This document shows, in pieces, positions 18,155 through 27,638 of a stretch of 64,000 bases of DNA (positions are counted from its first letter, which is position 1; every line of letters begins with the position of its first letter). The stretch is from positions 186,001 to 250,000 of the forward strand of contig CAVVNM010000023.1 of assembly GCA_963749575.1 (NCBI GenBank), written 5' to 3'. The translations under genes and the position numbers were made by a program. The notes under the pieces are model-generated. The model was given only the letters and a program-made list of their open reading frames with translations. It was not told the DNA's origin and did no database searches. Source of the stretch: JAMXLO01 sp963749575. GTDB taxonomy: Bacteria > Pseudomonadota > Alphaproteobacteria > Acetobacterales > Acetobacteraceae.

Positions 18155-19867
18155 CTACCCGGCGCGGACCAGCCTGCCAGGCGTCGCGCCGGTGTACTGG
18201 CCGTGCTCGAACACCGGCGTGCCCGACACCAGCGTGGCGATGTAGCCATCGACCCGCTGCACCAGCCGCCGCCCGCCAGCGGGCAGGTCGTAGCGGATCT
18301 CCGGCACGTGCAGACGCAGCCGCTCGAAGTCGATCACGTTGACATCCGCCTTCAGCCCCGGCGCCAGCCGGCCGCGGTCGGCGAAGCCGAAGAAGTCCGC
18401 CGTCTCGCTGGTCTGCCGCTTGACGATCAGCTCCAGCGGCAGTCCCGGCCCGCGCTTCCGGTCGCGCCCCCAGTGCGTCAGCATCCAGCTCGGCAGCGAG
18501 GCATCGCTGATCGAGGAGCAGTGCGCGCCGCCATCCGACAGCCCCAGCATCGTCTCGGGCGAGGTCAGCATGGTGCGGATGATGTCGTGGTTGTCCTCGT
18601 TGTAGCCGACGATCGGGAAGAACAGGAACCGATCCAGCCCGCCGGCCAGATAGTCGTACGCCACTTCGGCCGGCGAGTGGTTCGAGCGCTGCGCCATCGC
18701 GGCGATACTGCTGGAGGCCTCCGGCTCGTAGTCCGGCGGATCGCCCATGACGAACATGCGATCCCAGCGCGTGGTGATCTGCTGGCGGAACTGCGACAGC
18801 CGCCGCACCAGTTCCGCCGACGGTTCGTCGTGCAGGATTGCCGCGCGCACCGCCGGGTCCTGCAGCCGCGCCAGCCGCTCCGCGGCGGGGAGCTTCAGCA
18901 GTTCCTGGTAGCTCGGCCGGATCGAGAACGGATTGAGCGCGGTATCGACGCCCAGCATCACGCCGACCGGGCGGCCGGCGATCTGCGCGGTGACGAACGC
19001 GCCCTGCGCGCGGGCGGTGCGCACGCCCTCCATCAGGCGCTGCCAGCGCACCGGATCGGTCGGGCGGTCGGTCAGCAGGAACCACACCGGCCGGCCGGTC
19101 TCCTGGCCAAGCTGCGTCATCCAGGCCAGTTCCTCGGTCTCGATCTCGAAGTCGCTGTTCACCCCGAACGCGCCGTGCCTCAGGCCCTTCAGCGCCGAAC
19201 CGATGCCCAGCAGTTCCTGCACCTCGGAATAGCGGCCGGGCACCATCTCGCCGGTCGGCGTCTTGTGCGAGTTGGTGCGCGAGGTGGTGAAGCCGAACGC
19301 ACCGGCCTCCAGCGCCTCGCGCGTCATGCGGCGCATCGCGTCGATGTCGTCCGCGGTGGCCTTCTCGCGGTTGATCGCGCGCTCGCCCATGACATAGACG
19401 CGCAGCGGATGGTGCGGCACCTGCGCCGCGACATCGATCGCGCGCGGCATGCGTTCCAGCGCATCGAGGTACTGCGGGAAGCTCTCCCAGTCCCATTTCA
19501 GGCCTTCCGACAGCGTGATGCCGGGGATCTCCTCGACCGCCTCCATCAGGCCGATCAGCGAGGCGTGATGCTCGCGCCGCACCGGTGCGAAGCCGACGCC
19601 GCAGTTGCCGAACAGGATGGTGGTGACGCCGTGCCACGATGACGGCGCCAGTTCCTGGTCCCAGGTCGCCTGGCCGTCGTAGTGCGTGTGCACATCGACC
19701 CAGCCGGGCGTGACCAGCATGCCGCCGGCGTCGATGTCGCGCTTCGCGGGGCCGGCCTTGCCGCCGACCTCGGCGATGCGGTCGCCGTCGATCGCGACGT
19801 CGCCGGTGAAGGCCTGCCTGCCGGTGCCGTCGACGATGGTGCCGCCGCGAATGACCGTGTCGTGCAT
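18155..19867 (-). CDS. N-acyl-D-amino-acid deacylase family amidohydrolase
   Basis: This 570-residue metal-dependent amidohydrolase resembles D-aminoacylases, which release D-amino acids from N-acyl derivatives. The metal-binding H-X-H is in V-D-V-H-T-H-Y-D-G-Q. F-G-N-C-G-V-G-F-A-P, typical of this subgroup, lies about 30 residues later. Further C-terminal features are Y-N-E-D-N-H and L-S-D-G-G-A-H-C, the latter holding the catalytic Asp. The ATG at 19867 follows AAGGAGACATCGCCC, which decides the start over longer frames. The gene stands alone, convergent with cytochrome c'. Substrate specificity within the family (D-amino acid amides, lactones, peptides) cannot be told from sequence. Confidence 0.9.
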   Translation of the reverse strand: MHDTVIRGGTIVDGTGRQAFTGDVAIDGDRIAEVGGKAGPAKRDIDAGGMLVTPGWVDVHTHYDGQATWDQELAPSSWHGVTTILFGNCGVGFAPVRREHHASLIGLMEAVEEIPGITLSEGLKWDWESFPQYLDALERMPRAIDVAAQVPHHPLRVYVMGERAINREKATADDIDAMRRMTREALEAGAFGFTTSRTNSHKTPTGEMVPGRYSEVQELLGIGSALKGLRHGAFGVNSDFEIETEELAWMTQLGQETGRPVWFLLTDRPTDPVRWQRLMEGVRTARAQGAFVTAQIAGRPVGVMLGVDTALNPFSIRPSYQELLKLPAAERLARLQDPAVRAAILHDEPSAELVRRLSQFRQQITTRWDRMFVMGDPPDYEPEASSSIAAMAQRSNHSPAEVAYDYLAGGLDRFLFFPIVGYNEDNHDIIRTMLTSPETMLGLSDGGAHCSSISDASLPSWMLTHWGRDRKRGPGLPLELIVKRQTSETADFFGFADRGRLAPGLKADVNVIDFERLRLHVPEIRYDLPAGGRRLVQRVDGYIATLVSGTPVFEHGQYTGATPGRLVRAG

Positions 19868-20057
19868 GGGCGATGTCTCCTTGCCTTGACGCAAGAGAGA
19901 CCCACGTGGCGCGACGGTCAAGCCAGCGGCTGCAAGGCGCTGCAATAAAGTGGCAATGGAAATTTAGCCAAGATTTCAACCTTGTTTGCGCATGGCTGTC
20001 ACGTATCCGCGGCTAGCTTCGGAGGTTCGAAGCAACAACTGCATCCGGGGATGACAT

Positions 20058-21176
20058 ATGCGACATATTGCGCTGGGCCTTCTCACTGCGACCGCGCTCT
20101 CAGGGCCGGTGTTCGCTGCACCGATCCAGACCGTCTTCACGATCGCGCTGGAAAATCACAACTTTACCCAGCCTTCCAGTGTGACCTCGCCGCAGCAGCT
20201 GCTGGGCAACGTCGCGGCGCCTTACATCAACAGTTTGGTCACGCCCGGCAACCCGAACGCGCAGTACACCTCCTATTTCTCGCAGATGACCAACGTCGCT
20301 CCGGGCATCCACCCGTCCGAGCCGAACTACATCTGGCAGAATGGCGGCTCGAATTTCGGCGTGGCTACCGATGCTGATCCGTCGGCCGCCGCCGGGAACA
20401 TCATCACCGCGCAGAGCTTCACCGGGCAGCTGACGAGGAAGGGCGTTACCTGGAACACCTACCAGGAAGACGTCCAGTATTCGACGTCATCCCTGATCAG
20501 CGCGTCCGGCACCGGCGGCGTCGCGCCGAGCGGTGCGACCGTCACTACCAACCCGTACAACGGCACACAGCAATACAACTACGCGGTGAAGCACAATCCG
20601 CAGGCGTTCTTCACTGACAGTCAGAACCAAAACGTCAAGACGTTCGCCCAACTGACGACCGACCTGGCGAACAACACCTATGCACAGTACAACTGGATCA
20701 CGCCGAACCAGTACAACGACATGCACAGCGCGCTGAGCGGCGGCTTCACCTATAACGGTACGACCTTCACCGGCGACCAGGCATCCATCGCCCAGGGCGA
20801 CAACTTCCTGTCGATCATCGTGCCGCAGATCGAGGCGACCACCGCGTTTCAGAACGGCACGGGCATGATCGAGATCTGGAACGATGAGAGCGAAGGCGGC
20901 GACACGTCGGCTTTCGCGATTCCGGAGATCATCATCTCCAAGGATGCCGTCGGCAACGCCTTCGACGTCACCGAATTGGTCACGCACAGCGGCAGCCTGC
21001 TGACGGATCAGGAAATCTTCCAGACCGGTGCGTGTCTGCTCGGGTCGTGCGGCGCGACCGACCTGTCCGCCGCCTTCCTGCCGGGCGCGATCCCGACCGG
21101 CGTGCCCGAGCCCGCTTCGATCGCGATCTTCGGCGCCGGCCTGCTCGGTCTGCTCTGCGCTCGCCGCAAGACCTGA
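20058..21176 (+). CDS. Exported phosphoesterase-family protein with PEP-CTERM sorting signal
   Basis: This 372-residue protein has a signal peptide (L-L-T-A-T-A-L-S-G-P-V-F-A) and a phosphoesterase-like domain. The metal-site strand reads T-I-A-L-E-N-H-N-F, and H-P-S-E-P-N-Y and P-N-Q-Y-N-D-M-H match phospholipase C/acid phosphatase (PF04185-type) landmarks. W-N-D-E-S-E-G-G-D lies near residue 275. The C-terminus V-P-E-P-A-S followed by a hydrophobic stretch and A-R-R-K-T is a PEP-CTERM anchor, which exosortase recognises. The protein is therefore probably displayed at the cell surface or in the extracellular matrix. No exosortase gene is in the window. The exact phosphoester substrate is unknown. 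Confidence 0.85.
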   Translation: MRHIALGLLTATALSGPVFAAPIQTVFTIALENHNFTQPSSVTSPQQLLGNVAAPYINSLVTPGNPNAQYTSYFSQMTNVAPGIHPSEPNYIWQNGGSNFGVATDADPSAAAGNIITAQSFTGQLTRKGVTWNTYQEDVQYSTSSLISASGTGGVAPSGATVTTNPYNGTQQYNYAVKHNPQAFFTDSQNQNVKTFAQLTTDLANNTYAQYNWITPNQYNDMHSALSGGFTYNGTTFTGDQASIAQGDNFLSIIVPQIEATTAFQNGTGMIEIWNDESEGGDTSAFAIPEIIISKDAVGNAFDVTELVTHSGSLLTDQEIFQTGACLLGSCGATDLSAAFLPGAIPTGVPEPASIAIFGAGLLGLLCARRKT

Positions 21177-21349
21177 ACGGTAGCCAAATCATTCATGGGA
21201 GCGGCCAGCGCGGCGGCTCCCATGAGTGACAGCGCCTATGTCAGACGGTTCGTCCGATCGGCGGCGCGCAGCGGTGCGGAAAATCCGATGCTGCCGGGCC
21301 GCAGTTCGCCGTCGGCATCGACAATCCCCGGGTGATCGGGCGACCGGGC

Positions 21350-21450
21350 CCGCGCCGCGCGCGAGGTTCAGCGCCAGCAGCCGGCTGAATACCTCGTCAT
21401 CCGACAGATCCGCCGGCCAGTCATAGGTGGCGGCGACCGCCTTGATTCCC
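21350..21450 (-). pseudogene. C-terminal scrap of an MmeI-like DNA methyltransferase
   Basis: Read on the minus strand, the segment encodes Y-D-W-P-A-D-L-S-D-D-E and R-L-L-A-L-N-L-A-R. This resembles the last conserved block of large MmeI-type (type IIL) adenine methyltransferases. Nothing of the catalytic core is present nearby on either strand, so it is a remnant. It sits in a 584-bp stretch between the PEP-CTERM gene and a methyltransferase gene. The identification is from memory of the family, at moderate confidence. Confidence 0.5.
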
Positions 21451-21760
21451 CAATCCACACGCCGGAGCCAGCACCGCCCGGGATGCAGGCGTGGAGGTTT
21501 GTCGCAAGCACCGCACCGCGCCTCTTGCAATTTTGCTATCTGTCAACTCTATCCGATTAAACACCTTCAACACGATAGTTGTTGACATTCATTGCGAGGA
21601 GATCGCAACGTCACAGGCGAAACTATAAGCTCTGGGGAGGCACTCCAAGTCTGACCCGACTTAGTTCGTCATTATCAAATAGAGCCTGAGAAGCCCCCAC
21701 GAGAAGAAATCCCGGCGGTGACACACTTCACCCAGGGATGAACAGGGAGGGAGCACATCG
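21451..21760. other. AT-richer intergenic region
   Basis: No coding region is supported here. The stretch from about 21530 to 21700 is clearly poorer in G+C than its surroundings. It includes TTGACA at 21585-21590, a possible -35 element for the downstream gene without a convincing -10 partner. An AGGGAGGG purine block at about 21748 is the ribosome-binding site for the gene at 21761. Confidence 0.45.
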
Positions 21761-22810
21761 ATGGACGAGGAAAAGCTACAGACGCTCGTCGGCCAACTGC
21801 TTTCGGACCTTGGTGGCGCCGCCAGTGTCGCGATGGTGCGGATGGGCGATGCGCTTGGTCTATACAAGGCGCTCCACGAAAAGGGCCGCATGACCTGCGA
21901 TGAATTGGCAGCAGCCGCCAATGTGCATCCGCGATACCTGCGTGAGTGGCTTGCTCAGCAAACAGCGTCGAACTACCTCAGCTACGATTCCGCGACGCAG
22001 AAATTCACACTGCCGCCTGAACAAGCGATGATGTTCGCCGTCGAGGATAGTCCCGTGGCAATGATGGGCGCTTTCGATGGCGTCGTCGCGTGGGCAGAGG
22101 CTCAGCCAAGGGTGCAGGAAGCATTCAGGAACGGCGGCGGCATCGACTGGGGCGATCATGGCCCATGCCTGTTCTGCGCTGTCGCACGCTTCTTCCGACC
22201 GGGATATCTCAACAACCTCATCCAGAACTGGTTGCCGGCGCTCGATGGTGTCATTGCCAAGCTGCACGATGGTGCGAGGGTAGCAGACGTCGGTTGCGGC
22301 CATGGCTGGTCAACCGTGTTCATGGCGCGAGCCTTCCCGCAGTCGCAGTTCGTTGGCTATGACTTCCACACCGGCTCGGTCGAAGCGGCCAAGGCGCACG
22401 CACGGGAGCACAGCGTCAGCAACGTGGAGTTCCACGTCGGTACTGCCAAGGAATATCCCGGCAGCGGCTTCGACCTCGTGACATTCTTTGATTGCCTGCA
22501 CGACATGGGCGATCCAGCGGGCGCTGCGGCTCATGTCAAGCAGTCACTGAAGCCTGACGGCACCTGGATGATCGTTGAGCCGATGGCTGGTGACCGGATG
22601 GAGGACAATATGAACCCCATCGGTCGCATCTACTATGCCGCGTCCACGCTTATCTGTGTTCCAACTTCTCTGGCCCAGGAAGTTGGTGCCGCATTGGGCG
22701 CCCAGGCAGGGGAAGCCAGGCTACGGGAGGTTATCTCGGCAGGAGGGTTCAGCAACATTCGACGAGCGACGGCAACACCGTTCAACATGGTGTTGGAGGC
22801 ACGCCCCTAG
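21761..22810 (+). CDS. Class I SAM-dependent methyltransferase with N-terminal winged-helix domain
   Basis: This 349-residue protein has an N-terminal winged-helix/dimerisation region (residues about 20-90, with A-N-V-H-P-R-Y-L-R-E-W-L) and a C-terminal methyltransferase domain. The SAM loop is V-A-D-V-G-C-G-H-G-W-S near residue 180, the acidic post-strand motif is F-D-C-L-H-D-M-G-D, and I-V-E-P-M is the late strand. This architecture is shared with O-methyltransferases and with a group of mycobacterial-type methyltransferases of unknown substrate. The codon choice uses more A/T in third positions than the neighbours. It precedes a haloperoxidase-like gene by 93 bp. Confidence 0.88.
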   Translation: MDEEKLQTLVGQLLSDLGGAASVAMVRMGDALGLYKALHEKGRMTCDELAAAANVHPRYLREWLAQQTASNYLSYDSATQKFTLPPEQAMMFAVEDSPVAMMGAFDGVVAWAEAQPRVQEAFRNGGGIDWGDHGPCLFCAVARFFRPGYLNNLIQNWLPALDGVIAKLHDGARVADVGCGHGWSTVFMARAFPQSQFVGYDFHTGSVEAAKAHAREHSVSNVEFHVGTAKEYPGSGFDLVTFFDCLHDMGDPAGAAAHVKQSLKPDGTWMIVEPMAGDRMEDNMNPIGRIYYAASTLICVPTSLAQEVGAALGAQAGEARLREVISAGGFSNIRRATATPFNMVLEARP

Positions 22811-22903
22811 CTCCGGCGCACTTGCCACAAGCGGCGCCCTTGCTGGTTCGGAGGGGCCGGGTTGCAGGCCAGTTCTGTTGAAATCAAAACAAGGGAGGGG
22901 ATC

Positions 22904-24220
22904 ATGGTCACGCGAACACGCTTGTTCTCTGCTGTGCTGCTCGCCGCTGTCTCTCCATTCGGACTCAACACCGCGCACGCTGCCGGTGATGCAGTCATTG
23001 CCTGGAACGCCCACGCCGGTGACGCCGCAACAAAGGCGTGCATGCAGGCGCTCGACAACAACGACCCGTTTCACGAATCACGCATGTATGCGATGATGCA
23101 CATTGCGATACATGATGCATTGAACGCGATCGATCCAAAGTACCAACCCTACGCTTTCGACAAGAAAGCGGAACCAGGAGCTTCATCGGACGCCGCAGTG
23201 GCAGCGGCGGCACACGACGTTCTGGCTCGTCTCATCAGCCAATTGCCAGCTGACCTGTTCAAGAAGGAGTGCATCGATGCCGGGACCGCAAGCGTCGAAG
23301 CTGCCTACACGGCTGCCCTTGCCGCGATCCCTGATGGCGTCGCAAAGCAACAGGGTATCGCTCTTGGGCGGGCATCGGCGGTAGCAATCCTGGCCAAGCG
23401 AGCGCACGATGATGACAAGGCGCAGCCGCTTATCAACAAGGACTGCCCCGCACCATCTCCTGGAAAGTATCAGTGTACGCCGGGCTTCCCGTTTGTTGCA
23501 TTCGAGAAATGGGAAACCGTCACACCGTTCGTGCTGCAGGACAACACACAGTTCCGCCCTGGCCCGCCTTACACCATAACCGACCCGAAGTTCGCCGGTG
23601 ACCTGAAGGAAGTGCAATCGCTGGGCGGTGACGGCAAGACCACGCCCAGTGCCCGCACCGACGACCAAACCCAGATCGCGCTGTTCTGGCTCGAAAACTC
23701 GCCGTTGAAGTGGAGCCGCATCGCGCGAACGGTCGCGACCGAGAAGGGGTTGAAGCCATGGGAGAACGCGCGGCTGTTCGCGGTACTGAACATGGCGCTG
23801 GCCGATGGCTATATCGCCATGGCGGCCTCCAAGAACCACTACAATTTCTGGCGTCCAGTCACCGCGATTCAGAGCGGCGGCGATAAGTCCTGGACACCGC
23901 TGGTCCCAACACCACCGGATCAGGACTACCCTTCAGGTCACTCGATCGAAGGCGGAGTAGGCGCCGAAGTACTCAAGCGATTGTTTGGCACTGACCAGAT
24001 CAGCTTCAAGGACTGCGGCACGACACTCCCTGCCGGGAACCGTTGCGACGATCCGACTTCGATGATGCGCTCGTACACCAGCTTCACGCAGGCAGCGGAT
24101 GAGAACGCCTACTCGCGCGTTCTGGTTGGCTTCCACTTCCGCAATGCCACGAAGGTCGGAACCCAGTATGGCCGCCAGATTGGCGAACGTGCCGCAACAC
24201 TCTTGGCACCCATCCAGTAG
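22904..24220 (+). CDS. Exported vanadium-dependent haloperoxidase-like protein (PAP2 superfamily)
   Basis: This 438-residue protein has a signal peptide (L-F-S-A-V-L-L-A-A-V-S, cleavage after A-H-A). The PAP2/haloperoxidase core is at the C-terminus: Y-P-S-G-H-S (vanadate/phosphate-binding Ser, Gly and His) and, about 75 residues later, R-V-L-V-G-F-H-F-R-N-A, which contains the second Arg and His. K-N-H-Y-N-F-W-R-P-V-T is the typical first-Arg block. Enzymes of this group use vanadate and peroxide to oxidise halides, or act as acid phosphatases. Several paired Cys residues fit a periplasmic protein. The start ATG follows AAGGGAGGGGATC. The lower GC matches the preceding methyltransferase, so the two may have arrived together. 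Confidence 0.88.
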   Translation: MVTRTRLFSAVLLAAVSPFGLNTAHAAGDAVIAWNAHAGDAATKACMQALDNNDPFHESRMYAMMHIAIHDALNAIDPKYQPYAFDKKAEPGASSDAAVAAAAHDVLARLISQLPADLFKKECIDAGTASVEAAYTAALAAIPDGVAKQQGIALGRASAVAILAKRAHDDDKAQPLINKDCPAPSPGKYQCTPGFPFVAFEKWETVTPFVLQDNTQFRPGPPYTITDPKFAGDLKEVQSLGGDGKTTPSARTDDQTQIALFWLENSPLKWSRIARTVATEKGLKPWENARLFAVLNMALADGYIAMAASKNHYNFWRPVTAIQSGGDKSWTPLVPTPPDQDYPSGHSIEGGVGAEVLKRLFGTDQISFKDCGTTLPAGNRCDDPTSMMRSYTSFTQAADENAYSRVLVGFHFRNATKVGTQYGRQIGERAATLLAPIQ

Positions 24221-24382
24221 AGCTACCGGTCAGCACCGCTGAGAATGTCGGCGGTGCTGATTTCTCTATTCTTGTATTCCCAGGCGAACCGCTGGCGTCG
24301 CCAGACATCGGTCGGCTCCTGCCGCCTTGAGGTGCCACCGCACGGCGCGCACAATGCCACCAGCCAGAGCCAAAGGTCCGCC

Positions 24383-25561
24383 ATGATCCAGCTCCGCCAC
24401 GGCATCTTCCTGCCGCCGTTCCATCCGATGGACGAGAATCCCGCCGCCTGCATGGACCGCGACCTCGAGCTGATGCAGTGGCTCGACCGCCTCGGTTACC
24501 ATGAAGCGTGGATCGGCGAGCACCATTCCGCCGGCTGGGAGACGATCAGTTCGCCCGAGCTGTTCATCGCGGTCGCCGCCGAACGCACCCGCTCGATCCG
24601 CTTCGGCACCGGCGTGATCTCGCTGCCGTACCACAATCCGCTGATGACGGCGAACCGCATCATCCAGCTCGACCACCACACGCGCGGACGCGTCATGTTC
24701 GGCGCCGGCCCCGGCCTGCTGGCGTCCGACGCGCTGATGCTGGGGATCGATCCCAACACGCAGCGCGACCGCATGGCCGAGGCGCTGGACGTGATCCTGC
24801 GGTTCTTCCAGGGCGAGATCGTCACCGAGCAGACCGACTGGTACACCTTCGTCAACGCGCGCGCGCATCTGCGTCCGTATACACGCCCGCACCCCGAGGT
24901 CGCGGTGGTCAGCGCGGTCACGCCGTCCGGCGGCAGGCTGGCCGGCAAGTACAACCTCAGCATGATCTGCGTCGCCGCAACCAATCCGTTCGGCTACGAC
25001 GCACTCGCCGCCAACTGGCAGATCGCGGGCGACATCGCCGCCGAACAGGGACGCACGATGGATGCGTCGCGGCTGCGCCTGGTCGGGCCGATGCACATCG
25101 CCGAGACCCGGGAAAAAGCATTCGAGAACTGCCGCTTCGGATTCGAACGCTATCTCGGCTACCTCAACAACAACCAGCCGCGCTTCATCGTGCCGCGTGG
25201 CCAGGACGCGGCCGAATGGTTCGTCGAGAACAAGTTCGGCGTGATCGGCACCCCGGACGATGCGATCGCGCTGATCGAGCGGCTGCGATCGAAGCAGGGC
25301 GAATTCGGCGTGTTCCTGCATCAGGCGCACAACTGGGCGGACTGGGAGGCGACCAAGCGCTCCTATGAACTGTACGCGCGCTACGTGATGCCGCATTTCT
25401 CCGGCGACAACATCCCGCGCATCGAATCGTTCGACTGGTGCACCGAGCATCGCGACGAGCTCACCGAGAAGCGCTCCGCCGCGGCACGTGCCATGTTCGA
25501 CAAGCACGAGGCGGAGCAGCGTGCCATGGTGCGGCCGAAGGCGGGGCGTGAGGCATGGTGA
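24383..25561 (+). CDS. LLM-class (luciferase-like) flavin-dependent oxidoreductase
   Basis: This 392-residue protein has the bacterial-luciferase TIM-barrel pattern: G-I-F-L-P-P-F at the first strand, E-A-W-I-G-E-H-H, R-F-G-T-G-V-I-S-L-P-Y-H-N and R-G-R-V-M-F-G-A-G-P-G. Such enzymes use reduced FMN (or F420) and O2 to oxidise organic substrates. The length and the C-terminal insertion resemble the large-subunit-like monooxygenases that act on small organics. I prefer ATG 24383 over the upstream in-frame ATG at 24245, because the barrel begins immediately after it. The stop lies one base before the universal stress protein start, so they form an operon. Confidence 0.9.
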   Translation: MIQLRHGIFLPPFHPMDENPAACMDRDLELMQWLDRLGYHEAWIGEHHSAGWETISSPELFIAVAAERTRSIRFGTGVISLPYHNPLMTANRIIQLDHHTRGRVMFGAGPGLLASDALMLGIDPNTQRDRMAEALDVILRFFQGEIVTEQTDWYTFVNARAHLRPYTRPHPEVAVVSAVTPSGGRLAGKYNLSMICVAATNPFGYDALAANWQIAGDIAAEQGRTMDASRLRLVGPMHIAETREKAFENCRFGFERYLGYLNNNQPRFIVPRGQDAAEWFVENKFGVIGTPDDAIALIERLRSKQGEFGVFLHQAHNWADWEATKRSYELYARYVMPHFSGDNIPRIESFDWCTEHRDELTEKRSAAARAMFDKHEAEQRAMVRPKAGREAW

Positions 25562-25562
25562 C

Positions 25563-26378
25563 ATGGCTGGCGTCATTCTCGTTGTGCTCGATCATCCCGC
25601 CGCCGCCGGTGCGCTGCTCGCCGCGGCGCAACGGTTGGCTGAGCACTGCGGTGCAACCCGCGTCAATGCGATGGTGGTGCGAGCGCCGCCCGAGACGATG
25701 GTCTCGCCCAGCGAGGAAGTGCTGACCGAGGCACGCGAGGCAAAGCTGCGCGCCGCCGAGTCGAGCCGTGCCGCCAACGTGCGGGCGGCGTTCGACGGCT
25801 GGGCGGCAGACCTGCCGTCCGGCCTCGACACCGAGTGGATCGACACCGACGGTATCGCCGAACTGCTGGTGGAGGAACGCGGAAGACGCGCCGACTTCCT
25901 GGTGGTCGAGCAGCCGGTCCGGCGCGACTACGGCACCAGCTGGCATGCGCTGCGCGCCGCGCTGTTCGCGACCGATCGGCCGGTGCTCGTGGTGCCGGCG
26001 CATTTCGCCGCGGATTTCGGCCGCCGCGTTGCGATCGCGTGGCGCGACGACGAGCGGGCGACCAAGGCAGTGCTCACCGGGCTGCGCTGCCTGACGCATC
26101 CCGAGAGCGTCTTCGTGCTGGCCGGAATGCGCGCCGGCGCGGCGGTTCCCGAGCCGCCGCGCATTCTGGCGGAACACGGCGTTGCGGCCGAGCTGCATGT
26201 GCTGACGGTCGGTTCCGGCCCGTTCGGTGCCGCGCTGCTGAACAAGGCGCGCGAGCTTGGCGCCGATCTGCTGATCATGGGTGCCTATCAGCACTCGCCG
26301 TTGCGCGAGTTCCTGTTGGGCGGCGTGACACGCTACATGCTGAGCCACGCCGACCTGCCGGTGCTGCTGCGGCATTGA
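25563..26378 (+). CDS. Universal stress protein (UspA) family
   Basis: This 271-residue protein consists of two tandem Usp-like halves. The C-terminal half ends with the ATP-binding-type motif G-A-Y-Q-H-S-P-L-R-E-F-L-L-G-G-V-T and S-H-A-D-L-P-V-L-L, typical of UspA. The N-terminal half is more divergent (V-V-E-Q-P-V-R-R-D-Y). Usp proteins bind ATP or act as adenosine nucleotide-responsive stress factors. It begins one base after the LLM oxidoreductase stop. A link to oxidative or chemical stress is possible but not shown by the sequence. Confidence 0.88.
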   Translation: MAGVILVVLDHPAAAGALLAAAQRLAEHCGATRVNAMVVRAPPETMVSPSEEVLTEAREAKLRAAESSRAANVRAAFDGWAADLPSGLDTEWIDTDGIAELLVEERGRRADFLVVEQPVRRDYGTSWHALRAALFATDRPVLVVPAHFAADFGRRVAIAWRDDERATKAVLTGLRCLTHPESVFVLAGMRAGAAVPEPPRILAEHGVAAELHVLTVGSGPFGAALLNKARELGADLLIMGAYQHSPLREFLLGGVTRYMLSHADLPVLLRH

Positions 26379-26438
26379 CGCGGGAGTGATCCCGCCGCTC
26401 CTTGTCCGCTCGCCGCGCGAAGGTATCTGCGACTGGTC

Positions 26439-27638
26439 ATGTTACCGACGGCGGGACTGGCCGCGCTGAACTTCTTCCTGGCCGATGTCCAAGGCGGTCT
26501 CGGCCCGTTTCTCGCGACCTGGCTGGCGACAACCGGCTGGAACCCCGAACGCATCGGCCTCGTGATGACCATCGCGGGACTTGCGGGACTGTTGTTCAAC
26601 AGCCCCGCCGGCATGCTGGTCGACAAGACACGCCACTTTCGCCTGTGGGTCGCGCTCGCATCGCTCGCCGTCGTGGGCGGGACACTGGCAACGTTGCCGG
26701 CGCGCAGCTTCGCCGCTGTCCTCGCGGCACAGGTTGCCTCGGCGTTCGGCGGCGCGCTGATGGCACCGACGGTGACCGCGCTCACACTCGGCATTGTGGG
26801 CAAGGACCACTTCCCGCGCCAGCAAGGGCGCAACCAGGCGTGGAACCACGCCGGCAACGTCGCCGCCGCAGGATTGGTGGCCGCTGCCATCGCCGCACTC
26901 GGCGCCGCGTCCGCGTTCTGGGTGCTTGCCGGCATGGCAGCCGCCAGCGCGACGACGCTGCTGTCCATTCCAGGCAGCGCCATCGACACGCAGCGCGCCA
27001 GCGGCCATGCCGACGCTTAACCGGCCGTCTCATTCGCACAGATACTGGGCGATCGCCCACTGCTCATACTCGGCCTGGCGTTGCTGCTGTTCCACCTCGG
27101 CAATGCCGCGATGCTGCCTTTGCTCGGCCAACGCATGGCGGCTATCGGCCACGGCAACGCAACGCGCTGGATGGCTGCCTGCGTGGTGGTCGCGCAGCTC
27201 ACCATGGTGCCGGTGGCGATCGTAACCGGCCGCGCGGCCGGCCGGATCGATCGCGCGTGGCTGCTGCTGGCTGCGTGCGGTGTCCTGCCGATCCGCGGTG
27301 TGATGGCGGCGTTCGCACAGGACCCGACGTGGCTGATACCGATCCAGGTCCTGGATGGATGCGGCGCTGGCACACTTGGCGTGGCCGTGCCGATCATGGT
27401 GGCGGACTTCACCTGGGGAACCGGACGCACCCAGTCTGCGCTCGGTTTCATCGCCACGCTGCAAGGCATCGGCGCGGCGTTCTCCACCACACTCGGCGGG
27501 CTGCTGGCAGCGCATCTCGGTTGGGGGGCCGCGTTCCTCGGCCTGACGGTTCCGGCGGTGTTCGCGCTCGGTCTGGCGATGCGCCTGCTCGGTCAGGCGT
27601 CGAGTGCGAACGCAGCCGTCATCAGGGCGCGCGTATAG
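26439..27638 (+). pseudogene. MFS transporter interrupted by an in-frame TAA
   Basis: The two halves are one MFS permease of about 399 residues. The first (26439-27020) has about six membrane segments, including A-G-L-A-A-L-N-F-F-L-A-D-V-Q-G-G and the intracellular R-H-F-R-L-W loop. The second resumes in the same frame after a TAA at 27018-27020 with L-G-L-A-L-L-L-F-H-L-G-N-A. Homology appears to run straight through the stop, which a single C-to-T change in a Gln codon would explain. Since the frame is preserved, this is a nonsense allele or a base-call error, not a frameshift. The transported substrate is unknown. The 3' end overlaps yejF by 46 bp, tail to tail. Confidence 0.8.

Noticed and set aside
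27018..27020. Stop-codon recoding (selenocysteine or pyrrolysine type)
   Set aside because: The codon is TAA, homologous MFS proteins have no unusual residue expected there, and no recoding signal is visible.
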